From Marinicella litoralis (GTDB lineage: Bacteria; Pseudomonadota; Gammaproteobacteria; Xanthomonadales; Marinicellaceae): 64,000 nucleotides of DNA. Both the position numbers and the translations under genes were made by a program. The DNA lies in contig NZ_NIHB01000001.1 in NCBI RefSeq assembly GCF_002591915.1, positions 90,958-154,957 of the forward strand, written 5' to 3'. The notes beneath the pieces were generated by a model, which ran no database searches, had not been told where the DNA came from, and saw nothing but the letters and a program-made list of their open reading frames with translations. Shown here one piece after another: positions 46,697-54,937 of this stretch; positions within the stretch are counted from its first letter, which is position 1; each line of letters opens with the position of its first letter.

Positions 46697-47791
46697 ATGA
46701 AAAAAAAACGAATCCTGCTGTTATCGGCCTATGACGCCCTGTCACATCGCTATTGGCATCAAAACTTAATCAAACAATTTCCACAACACGACTGGCATGT
46801 GTTGGCACTTAAAGACCGCTACTTTGCATGGAGGATGGGGGCGAATGCTTTGAACTTCAAAGCCCAATATGACGCACAATTAAGTGTTGAATATGACTTG
46901 CTGATTGCTACTTCAATGACGGACTTGAGCACCTTGTTAGGACTCTATCCACATTTATCCAAGTTGCCAAAACACCTTTATTTCCATGAAAATCAGTTTG
47001 CTTACCCAGTTAATGACAATCAACAAGGCCTACTGGAAATTCAAATCCGGACGATTTATGCCGCCTTGGCCGCAGATCAACTGACATTCAACACAAATTA
47101 TAACTTGGCGACTTGGCAACAAGGCGTTGCAGCATTGTGCCAAAAGATGCCCGATGGTTTACCGAAAGATTTGCTGGCGCAGTTAAGCCAAAAATCGAGC
47201 TGTCTGGCTGTGCCAATCGACGATGACTGTCAGCCGAACAACCATTTGAAGCTCAAAAGTTCTGATGGTTTACAAGTCGTATGGAATCACCGCTGGGAAC
47301 ATGACAAGGGTCCAGAAACACTGCTGGAATTGATGCGTTTGTGCCAAGATAAAAAGCCAAATATTCAGTTTCATGTGCTGGGACAAAAATTCAGAAAAAT
47401 TCCTGAGGCGATGAAAATCATTGAGCAAAATCATCCGCAACAGTGTCTCAACCTGGGTTTTATTGATTCTCGAACACAGTACATCCAAGTGTTACAAACT
47501 GCTGACGTGGTACTTTCAACCGCTTTCCATGATTTCCAAGGCATCGCCATGTTAGAAGCTTCGGCCTGCGGTTGTTTGGCCATAGCACCCAACCGGCTGG
47601 TTTATCCTGAATGGTATCCAGCGACCAACTTATACCCTTCAACACCATCTGACCCCAAGGCGGAAGCCCATGCCATCTTCGCCTTGCTGCAAAATTCGCA
47701 AAAACTCCAAGCAACCCAATTTCACCCTCATTGGCAAACCATGAAACCAAACTATCAAAATTGGTTGTCCAGTCAATCACCAAACTCATGA
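46697..47791 (+). CDS. DUF3524 glycosyltransferase, tRNA-queuosine alpha-mannosyltransferase-like
   Basis: A 364-residue GT-B enzyme resembling eukaryotic GTDC1 (QTMAN), which mannosylates queuosine in tRNA-Asp. Shared points are an N-terminal ILLLSAYDALSHRYWH segment, WRMGANALNF and, most strikingly, LYFHENQFAYPV, which the vertebrate protein has almost unchanged. The C-terminal half carries VLSTAFHDFQGIAMLEASACGCLAI, the nucleotide-sugar site of GT4 enzymes. The start is the ATG at 46697; a TTG lies three codons upstream. A bacterial function on tRNA is inferred from family membership. The next gene overlaps its stop as ATGA. Confidence 0.85.
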   Translation: MKKKRILLLSAYDALSHRYWHQNLIKQFPQHDWHVLALKDRYFAWRMGANALNFKAQYDAQLSVEYDLLIATSMTDLSTLLGLYPHLSKLPKHLYFHENQFAYPVNDNQQGLLEIQIRTIYAALAADQLTFNTNYNLATWQQGVAALCQKMPDGLPKDLLAQLSQKSSCLAVPIDDDCQPNNHLKLKSSDGLQVVWNHRWEHDKGPETLLELMRLCQDKKPNIQFHVLGQKFRKIPEAMKIIEQNHPQQCLNLGFIDSRTQYIQVLQTADVVLSTAFHDFQGIAMLEASACGCLAIAPNRLVYPEWYPATNLYPSTPSDPKAEAHAIFALLQNSQKLQATQFHPHWQTMKPNYQNWLSSQSPNS

Positions 47792-48144
47792 ACAAACACA
47801 CTGTCATCAAGTTGCTTGCTTGGGCCATGCTCATCACATTGGTCATATTGTCATTGGTGCGAGTGCCTCAGGTTTCATCATCCATTGAAAACAGTGACAA
47901 ACTACTGCATTTGGGCAGTTATTTCATCCTGACCTTTTGGTTCTTACATGCCTACCCAAAGCGAATTATATGGGTGACGTGCGGACTCGTTGTTTTAGGA
48001 GGTCTGCTGGAATACCTCCAATCATTGACCGCTTATCGATTCACCGAATGGCTGGATTTCTGGATGAATCTAACAGGGGTTTTGTTGGCCGTTTTGTTGT
48101 TTTCTGTATTTAAACGCCACATCAAGTTTCTAATGACCCGCTAA
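47788..48144 (+). CDS. VanZ-like membrane protein
   Basis: A 118-residue protein with about four transmembrane helices. The VanZ-like signature is ENSDKLLHLGSYFILTFWFL followed by GGLLEYLQSLTAYRFTEWLDFWMNLTGV, with conserved His, Glu, Gln and Asp residues. VanZ proteins are linked to glycopeptide tolerance in Gram-positives, but in proteobacteria they are common membrane proteins of unknown role. The start overlaps the upstream stop by four bases, so coupling with the glycosyltransferase gene is likely. Confidence 0.85.
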   Translation: MNKHTVIKLLAWAMLITLVILSLVRVPQVSSSIENSDKLLHLGSYFILTFWFLHAYPKRIIWVTCGLVVLGGLLEYLQSLTAYRFTEWLDFWMNLTGVLLAVLLFSVFKRHIKFLMTR

Positions 48145-48202
48145 TTGAACAGCTTTTGTTTTGAAAATTAGTTAAAATACATTTTTTTACTGCTTCGAAC
48201 CT

Positions 48203-49132
48203 ATGCCCTCAGTCGATATCATTGTCCCAGTTTTTAACGAACAAGAGGTCTTGCCCCTGTTTGAACAACGCATCAAAGCTGTGATGCAAGATTGTGATGT
48301 GGACTGGCGTGTGGTGTTTGTCGATGATGGCTCAAGTGATGACAGTTTAAAGGTGATGAAATCGATTCATGAAGCCGATCGCAAATTCGGATTTCTGTCT
48401 TTGAGCCGTAATTTTGGTAAGGAGTACGCCCTCTCCGCTGGCTTAGATCATGCCTCAGCCGATTCGGTTGTGGTGATTGATGTAGACCTACAAGACCCAC
48501 CTGAATTGATTCCCGAAATGATTGCCCAGTGGCACAGTGGTTATGATGTGGTTTATGCCACCAGAAAAGCACGTCACGGCGAATCACTGGCAAAGAAAGC
48601 CACGGCCAATTGGTTTTACCGCATCATCAACTCCATGAGCAAAATAGACATCCCCAAAGACACGGGAGATTATCGACTGATGTCCAGAAAAGCCTATTCA
48701 GCTGTTAACAAGCTGCGCGAACAAAATCGCTTCATGAAAGGTCTGTTTGCATGGGTGGGTTTCAAGCAGAAACAAATTTACTTTGAGCGGGAACCCAGGG
48801 CGGCTGGTGAAACCAAATGGAACTATGCCAAGTTGTGGCGTTTTGCTTTGGACGGCATCACGTCTTTCAGCTACCTACCACTGCGGTTTGCCACTTGGAT
48901 TGGTTTAAGCGTTGCCTTTTTTGCATTTATTTATGGAGCCATCATCATCGCCAAAACCTTGGTATTGGGTAATGACGTCCCCGGTTACCCCTCCTTAATG
49001 GTGGTCGTGTTATTCTTGGGCGGCATCCAACTCACCGCTTTGGGCATCATTGGTGAATACCTGGGCCGCATGTTCAACGAAAGCAAACAACGTCCACTTT
49101 ACCTGGTGGATGAATACCAACCACCGGAATAA
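48203..49132 (+). CDS. GT2 glycosyltransferase, polyprenyl-phosphate type (DPM1/GtrB-like)
   Basis: A 309-residue enzyme that probably loads a sugar onto undecaprenyl phosphate. The GT-A domain has VDIIVPVFNEQEVLPL, VVFVDDGSSDDSL and the metal motif VIDVDLQDPPELIP. Two C-terminal helices (about 230-255 and 268-292), with EYLGRMFNESKQRPLY near the end, match the GtrB family. Its products normally feed membrane glycan modification, which fits the two alkaline-phosphatase-fold enzymes encoded downstream. Confidence 0.9.
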   Translation: MPSVDIIVPVFNEQEVLPLFEQRIKAVMQDCDVDWRVVFVDDGSSDDSLKVMKSIHEADRKFGFLSLSRNFGKEYALSAGLDHASADSVVVIDVDLQDPPELIPEMIAQWHSGYDVVYATRKARHGESLAKKATANWFYRIINSMSKIDIPKDTGDYRLMSRKAYSAVNKLREQNRFMKGLFAWVGFKQKQIYFEREPRAAGETKWNYAKLWRFALDGITSFSYLPLRFATWIGLSVAFFAFIYGAIIIAKTLVLGNDVPGYPSLMVVVLFLGGIQLTALGIIGEYLGRMFNESKQRPLYLVDEYQPPE

Positions 49133-49255
49133 ATCGTCATGCCCGATATTTTTACTCAACTCAAACAAAACCTGCCCAAGCCTATTTAGAATGTGTCCCC
49201 CTAACTATAGAACAACCACTGCTGCTATTTATAATATTGATCAGCAATACAAACC

Positions 49256-51868
49256 ATGAACCGAAAGAAACAACTTTTTGCAGCCTTCGTCCTTGTTTTA
49301 AGCCAGGTTTTGATTCTTTTTCCTGTCATCACTTGGACTCAAAATCAATTTAACATCAACACGCCATTTATTGAAGGGCTTTCACTGTTATTTATTGTCC
49401 TTGTCAGTGTGCTCCTGATATCTACAATTTTGACATGGGTGGTACCTAAGTTTTTGCGCGAAAAACTGCTATCACTGATGGTGCTGCTGACTTTATTTGT
49501 CTTTATTCAACAAAACATCTTGGTTTCTGATTATGGTGTATTGGATGGCAAGGAGATTCACTTTTCGGAGGCAGGTTGGATAAGTTGGGTTGAGTTTGCC
49601 ATGTGGGGCTTCGGTTTATTTGTGTTGATATTTCTCAATAAAAAGGTCCTTAAGCACGCATCACTGATCCTTACTTTTTCTGGCCTGGCATCTGTGGCGG
49701 TAACTTTCAGCTCACTATTTTCTTATGATTTTGCTGGCAACAGCAGGTCTTTTGCTATATCTGAAAAACAAAAATTTGATTATTCAAAAAACAAAAACAT
49801 CCTGGTGTTTTTATTGGATGGCTTTCAATCAGATTTATTTACTCAAATCATTGAAGATGAACCAGAAATCAAAAGTGAATTTTCTGGATTTGATTATTAT
49901 CCCAATACCACAGCCGTTTTTTCCAAAACATACCCAACCATTCCATTGCTTCTAACTGGAAAAACCTATCAAAAAAAACAAGGCATACATGAGTTTTTAG
50001 TCTCTGCATATCAAGAGTCTCTGTTAACTGACTTAATTGATGCCGGTTGGCATGTGGGCCTTTTTCCACACATTAAAAAACTATTACCGGTTAAAAACAA
50101 CATCATGAGCAATGCGATCGATGAAAATGGATGGCCAGAAATAATAAAAAATTATTCCCAAACATTGGACTTGTCATTATTAAGGACGGTGCCTCATTTG
50201 ATAAAACCCAGCGTTTATAACCAAGGGAAAATGTTACTACAAAAGCCTGCTGCACAGTTCATTGAACAACAAAAGTGGTTTGATGATCCATTAACCACAT
50301 TGCATAAAATGCCAAAAGTAAACAACCATCAAGGTCTCAATTTTTTGGCCAACTTAAAACAACATGGCAGCACATCACAAGATCGACCGACTTTTATGTT
50401 CTATCACTTAATGATGCCTCACAGTCCTTTCTTATTGGACCGCAATTTAAGTCCAGTTGAAAATTTGCATAATTTCAACGCCTATCATGACTATGCTTAT
50501 GCCAGTTTGAGGTTGATGATTGCTTATTTGAAAGAATTAAAAGCTCTTGGGATCTACGATCAATCGGCCATCATGATCATGGCAGACCATGGTGGGGGTG
50601 AATACACCAACTTAAAATTTGATTCAGATATCAATTCGTTCATTCCGGTTAATAACCATGGCTACGAAAAGGCTTCGGCCAAGCCCCTCATGTTGGTTAA
50701 GGACTTTCAAGCCAACGGTACTTTTTCTGTATCACAAAAACCCGTGTCGTTATTGGATGTGATGCCCACTTTGGCTGACTTCAGTGGCTTGCCTTTCGAG
50801 GCGGATGGTCTGCCGATTAAACTGATCAAAGAAAATCAGGCCCGAGAAAGGTTTTTCTATTATTATAATTTCACCGGCTTTGATTCCAAATACTTGCAAG
50901 ACTTTAATATTTTTCAAATTAAAGGACACGTCAATGACGAAGCTTCTTGGCGACACAAAGGGATATTGACAGTGAGTGATGTTGCAAAGGTTAAAAACAA
51001 TGAAGCCTATCATTTGAATCAAATTATCAGGTTTGGTACCGACATCAAACAAGATGCCGATCACAGCAATCGATTTATCACCAGCAAAAACCCCTTGTAC
51101 AACAATTCTAGTTTGACCTTAAACCAGACAAAAACAAAGTTGACAATTCCAATGGCATCACCATTAATTCAAGGCGACACTTACCAACTGATTTTAAACA
51201 TGTCATCCAAAGAACAAACTCAATCATTAAGGGTTAAATTCAATGATGACTGGAGCAATCCTGTCAGTGTTGAGGGGGAATCAATGGACTACCATATACC
51301 CTTTATTTTTCGTGGCTCAGATCTTAAGAAGCTTGATATCACCATAGATCAAATGAAAGACAAAGTAGACGCATCTATCAGGGTTTCTAAGTTGTTGTTA
51401 AAAAAAATCAATGTTGTCGGGTTGAATTCAGATGGAACTGATTTGTTTTTTGACTTTTCTGAGGATATCAGTGCCATCCACCCAGAGGGGTTTTGGTCAG
51501 CTGAAAAATGGGGCCGCTGGACTGCCAAAGAAGAATCCTCCGTTTTATTTTTGGGAACCAAAGATTTTTGTCACAACAAAACGGTGCAACTTAATGTGCT
51601 AAAATTTCAAGTTGGAGTCATTATTGATCAGTTTAAAGTGTTTCTGAATGATCAAAAACTTACCTTGCTGAATAAAAAAACCTCCAATCAAGGCATTCAA
51701 TTAACCTATGACTGCCCGATTACTTTCAACCATACAAGCAACTTAATTAAGCTAACATTTGAAACCAATACAACCCTTGCCCCGTCTGAAATCAGCAACA
51801 GCAAAGACGTCAGAAAACTCGGCATGGGAATCAGGAATTTCGCAATTAAAAACAATCAGCTCAATTAA
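49256..51868 (+). CDS. Membrane sulfatase/phosphoglycerol-transferase-fold protein with C-terminal beta domain
   Basis: An 870-residue protein with about five N-terminal helices (residues 5-150) and an extracytoplasmic alkaline-phosphatase-fold domain (about 180-520). Visible metal or nucleophile segments are NILVFLLDGFQSDLF, KTYPTIPLLLTGKTY, MMPHSPFLLD and IMADHGGGE. About 300 more residues after the catalytic domain appear to form beta domains, unusual for a plain LtaS-type enzyme. It is probably a transferase or hydrolase of surface phosphate or sulfate groups. The substrate is not shown by sequence. The codon and base composition look more AT-rich than those of neighbouring genes. Confidence 0.8.
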   Translation: MNRKKQLFAAFVLVLSQVLILFPVITWTQNQFNINTPFIEGLSLLFIVLVSVLLISTILTWVVPKFLREKLLSLMVLLTLFVFIQQNILVSDYGVLDGKEIHFSEAGWISWVEFAMWGFGLFVLIFLNKKVLKHASLILTFSGLASVAVTFSSLFSYDFAGNSRSFAISEKQKFDYSKNKNILVFLLDGFQSDLFTQIIEDEPEIKSEFSGFDYYPNTTAVFSKTYPTIPLLLTGKTYQKKQGIHEFLVSAYQESLLTDLIDAGWHVGLFPHIKKLLPVKNNIMSNAIDENGWPEIIKNYSQTLDLSLLRTVPHLIKPSVYNQGKMLLQKPAAQFIEQQKWFDDPLTTLHKMPKVNNHQGLNFLANLKQHGSTSQDRPTFMFYHLMMPHSPFLLDRNLSPVENLHNFNAYHDYAYASLRLMIAYLKELKALGIYDQSAIMIMADHGGGEYTNLKFDSDINSFIPVNNHGYEKASAKPLMLVKDFQANGTFSVSQKPVSLLDVMPTLADFSGLPFEADGLPIKLIKENQARERFFYYYNFTGFDSKYLQDFNIFQIKGHVNDEASWRHKGILTVSDVAKVKNNEAYHLNQIIRFGTDIKQDADHSNRFITSKNPLYNNSSLTLNQTKTKLTIPMASPLIQGDTYQLILNMSSKEQTQSLRVKFNDDWSNPVSVEGESMDYHIPFIFRGSDLKKLDITIDQMKDKVDASIRVSKLLLKKINVVGLNSDGTDLFFDFSEDISAIHPEGFWSAEKWGRWTAKEESSVLFLGTKDFCHNKTVQLNVLKFQVGVIIDQFKVFLNDQKLTLLNKKTSNQGIQLTYDCPITFNHTSNLIKLTFETNTTLAPSEISNSKDVRKLGMGIRNFAIKNNQLN

Positions 51869-51973
51869 AGTTCTGTTTGCACTTTTTTAGTTGAGTCACT
51901 ACTTCTGACCAACTAAACTAAATTTGATTGATTTAGATGTAGAGAAAAGTTTTGTCTAATAAAATGGATATTG

Positions 51974-54070
51974 ATGAATAAACAGTTTTTTATGCTTCTG
52001 GCACTTTTGCTGCCTCTTTTAGGCGTGCAAGTTCTCCACCACCCTACCTTAAATGCAATCATAATTCATGCAAGTGTTTCGCTGTGTTTGTGGGTTTTAT
52101 TTATAGGCAACCAACAGCTGAATGGATGGATTAGACCGATGAATAAAGCGCTACTGATTGGTTTTTATTTCATCTACTTATTCATCACGCTATTTGAGTC
52201 TACACTGTATGACTTTACTGGCAAAGGGTTTAACAATGAGGTGTATTTTCATATAGAAATTGAGTCTTTGCGCATTGCATTCACTCAATACCCCATAGAA
52301 CTATTTGGTTTTTTTATTTTGGTTTTCTGTTATTCCTGGCTGATTAATTTTTTACTCAAAACAACCACAAAACCCATCAAAAAACCCATGGTGTTTGGTG
52401 CTCTGGTGATGTTGTGTTTATTAACAATCTATAGTCCAGTGGGAAGATTTGCCAGTGGTTTATATGAATACAATAAACAATATGCAATCATTGATCAGTC
52501 ATTGATTCAACAGTATATTGATCTGAATATCATCAATTCGATTGAGATTACACCCAATCAATTGCTAAAAACACATGCCCCTGAGCCGAAAAATTTAATT
52601 TTAGTATACTTAGAATCCTTTAATGAAGGATTGATGTTGCAAACTCAATACCCTGATTTGACGCCAAATTTGAACCGCATTGCAGATGAGTTTCAAGTCT
52701 TGACACACCTCAGTTCGGCATACATCACCATTGAGGGCATTATCTCAAGCCAATGTGGCACCATGTTACCCATGACAGCTGATAACAATACTTTTTTAAA
52801 CAGCGGTCAACTGATGTCACACATGCCTTGCATGGGAGACATATTGAAGCAAGCTGGCTATACCCAATACTACCTTGGCGGTGCCTCAATGGCATTTGCT
52901 GGCAAGGGTCGCTTTCTAGAGGAACATGGATATGATTATATTTGGGGATCCGAACATTGGTTTTCTCATGGTTTTAAGCGTCAAAAAGGGGTGTGGGGAT
53001 TAAGCGATACAGAATTATTCGAAAATGCTTTATCAACGATTAAAACTGCCGCCCAGACTCCACCTTACAATGTCACATTGCTTACTTTAGGCACTCACCT
53101 TCCAGGCTATAGTTACCCTGGCTGTGAATCCTATGCTTACAGTGACGAGCCTTTTATCGATGCGATTCATTGTACCGATCAATTACTGGGTAAATTTATT
53201 GATGCACTTAAGGCTGAGAAATTATTGGATGAGGCCATTTTAATGGTGTTGGCAGATCATGGTATTTTCCAAACCGATAAGATGGAAGCATTGTTTGGGG
53301 ACATGGCCAAGGACCGGCGTTTGATTGCATTAACAAATTATCAGGACTTCATTCCAAAATGGCCACTAGCAACTTATGATATCGCGCCTACCTTGCTAGA
53401 CATGCTCGGAATCCAACACAATGCTGTATTCTTATATGGTCAATCACTGCTTAGAAAGCTTGACGACAGTCAACGTTATGTGACTCGCTACTTCGACTGG
53501 AATGGGCTGAAATTGACTCATAATAGCCAGGGGACGTGTGACAAAACCGATAGCATAAGCTGGCCATTGAATGATTGTTTTAAAAACCAACTGCTGAAAT
53601 TAACCAGTCAAATTCTCGAAAAACACTCAACCCAAGAAACACCAGAAGCCTTGAGTTGTGATGTAGACCTAATTGCGACAAAACAAGTTTCTGAGACCAA
53701 TCAAGAAACAAGGATATTGTCTCTGAATAAGATCAACCATTTTGAACATTTTTATCTCAATGGTTATAATTTAAATTCCGTCCGCATCAAGTCAGGCTCG
53801 TTTGTTTTTGAATCAGATTCAAATTTAAACATCATCAAACACTGGTTTTTTAGACTTGATGAAACTGGAATGGCACACCAACGAACCTTATTCAATAATT
53901 CACAATCTTATTTCTTAGCTGTCTCGTTGTTCAACTCCGAAGACAAGACTAATTCCAAAGCTGAACCCAATACATTAAGTGTACAATTGCATCAGAATCA
54001 ACAAGTAATTTGGACATTGGACAATCAGGAGTTAAACGTTTCAAACCTTAATTTATGTGGATCGATGTAA
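51974..54070 (+). CDS. LtaS/OpgB-type phosphoglycerol transferase-like protein
   Basis: A 698-residue membrane protein with about five N-terminal helices and a sulfatase-fold domain. Landmarks are LILVYLESFNEGLM (first metal Glu), the nucleophile region EGIISSQCGTMLPM, the GGASMAFAGKGRFLEEHGYD segment and LMVLADHGIFQ. The Cys-containing SSQCG stretch resembles OpgB and LtaS, where the nucleophile is Thr or Ser. Members transfer phosphoglycerol or phosphoethanolamine to glycans in the periplasm. The extra C-terminal 150 residues are unrecognised. It is adjacent to a similar enzyme, so both may modify one surface polymer. Confidence 0.8.
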   Translation: MNKQFFMLLALLLPLLGVQVLHHPTLNAIIIHASVSLCLWVLFIGNQQLNGWIRPMNKALLIGFYFIYLFITLFESTLYDFTGKGFNNEVYFHIEIESLRIAFTQYPIELFGFFILVFCYSWLINFLLKTTTKPIKKPMVFGALVMLCLLTIYSPVGRFASGLYEYNKQYAIIDQSLIQQYIDLNIINSIEITPNQLLKTHAPEPKNLILVYLESFNEGLMLQTQYPDLTPNLNRIADEFQVLTHLSSAYITIEGIISSQCGTMLPMTADNNTFLNSGQLMSHMPCMGDILKQAGYTQYYLGGASMAFAGKGRFLEEHGYDYIWGSEHWFSHGFKRQKGVWGLSDTELFENALSTIKTAAQTPPYNVTLLTLGTHLPGYSYPGCESYAYSDEPFIDAIHCTDQLLGKFIDALKAEKLLDEAILMVLADHGIFQTDKMEALFGDMAKDRRLIALTNYQDFIPKWPLATYDIAPTLLDMLGIQHNAVFLYGQSLLRKLDDSQRYVTRYFDWNGLKLTHNSQGTCDKTDSISWPLNDCFKNQLLKLTSQILEKHSTQETPEALSCDVDLIATKQVSETNQETRILSLNKINHFEHFYLNGYNLNSVRIKSGSFVFESDSNLNIIKHWFFRLDETGMAHQRTLFNNSQSYFLAVSLFNSEDKTNSKAEPNTLSVQLHQNQQVIWTLDNQELNVSNLNLCGSM

Positions 54071-54269
54071 TTTATATCGTGTAACTTGCTGAATTAGCTT
54101 GCCGCTAACAACTGATCATCTCACCTATTTGCGAGCACCTGATGGTGTCGAATACCCCTTACTAGCAGCAAAATGCCTTATATGGCTGTAATTTTTCCTG
54201 CTTTTATTATCCTATGCATTTCATTATGATAAAATGCAATCAATAATAATAATAAGTAAGGTAACCACC

Positions 54270-54509
54270 ATGTCAAAATCACAAACTCTACAAGACCCAT
54301 TTTTGAATGCATTGCGTAAAGACCGCATTCCAGTATCTGTATTTTTAATGAATGGCATCAAGCTTCAAGGCACCGTTGAATCATTTGATCAGTTTGTTAT
54401 TGTGTTGAATAACACCACCAACCAATTGGTTTACAAACACGCCATATCGACCATCGTGCCGGCCAAAAATGTCAGTACCTATAAAATTCAACAGGAAGAT
54501 GAAGGCTGA
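54270..54509 (+). CDS. hfq: RNA chaperone Hfq
   Basis: A 79-residue hexameric Sm-like protein that brings sRNAs and mRNAs together. The Sm1 region [27 protein letters not shown] and the Sm2 motif [12 protein letters not shown] are intact. An in-frame ATG 12 codons upstream would add a non-homologous leader, so the ATG at 54270, with AAGG before it, is used. The usual C-terminal tail is very short here. A strong terminator follows directly and isolates hfq from hflX, with which it is usually cotranscribed. Confidence 0.97.
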   Translation: MSKSQTLQDPFLNALRKDRIPVSVFLMNGIKLQGTVESFDQFVIVLNNTTNQLVYKHAISTIVPAKNVSTYKIQQEDEG

Positions 54510-54534
54510 ACACAGCCTCCCTGTCACAACAAAC

Positions 54535-54566
54535 AAAGCAGTTGTCCTCACAGCAACTGCTTTTTT
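54535..54566 (+). terminator. Intrinsic terminator of hfq
   Basis: AAAGCAGTTG pairs with CAACTGCTTT over ten bases around a nine-base loop, and the stem runs into TTTTTT. It begins 26 bases after the hfq stop. Confidence 0.92.
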
Positions 54567-54634
54567 ATTGAACAGCAATAATAAACCCATGCCAACAACC
54601 CAATTAAAGCCTCAAACTTACCCCGAATCGCAAT

Positions 54635-54936
54635 CGGTTTTTCGAGGCACGAGAACCAACAGTAGGGCCAACAGGCAAGAAGGGAAGCGAGGCTCCTACC
54701 CATGTCAATCGGTTGTTGAGCGTAGCGAAACAGAGATTGGCTCATTGGTGTTGCGAGCGCAGCCGGTTTTTCGAGGCACGAGAACCAACAGTAGGGCCAA
54801 CAGGCAAGAAGGGAAGCGAGGCTCCTACCCATGTCAATCGGTTGTTGAGCGTAGCGAAACAGAGATTGGCTCATTGGTGTTGCGAGCGCAGCCGGTTTTT
54901 CGAGGCACGAGAAAAGAAGGGAAGCGAGGCTCCTAC
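54635..54936. repeat. 129-bp tandem repeat between hfq and hflX (two full copies plus a short third)
   Basis: Two adjacent units start at 54635 and 54764 and are, as far as can be read, identical. A third, beginning at 54893, stops at 54936, one base before the hflX ATG, and lacks 21 internal bases that are present in the others (CCAACAGTAGGG and following). Each unit contains AAGGGAAGCGAGG, followed eight bases or so later by an ATG, and in the third copy this is the hflX ribosome site. Units 1 and 2 each hold an ATG followed by a stop five codons later (54702-54719 and 54831-54848). The reverse strand contains GTAGGAGCC, similar to the start of some REP elements. The unit length is a multiple of three, so all frames stay open through it. 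Confidence 0.9.
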
Positions 54937-54937
54937 G

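Noticed and set aside
48144-48175. A terminator after the VanZ-like gene
   Set aside because: CTAATT and AATTAG form only a six-base AT-rich stem with a long loop, too weak to call.
54713-54937. An N-terminally extended HflX starting in the repeat
   Set aside because: The frame is open but only non-ATG starts are available, and the standard MFDR start has a good ribosome site.
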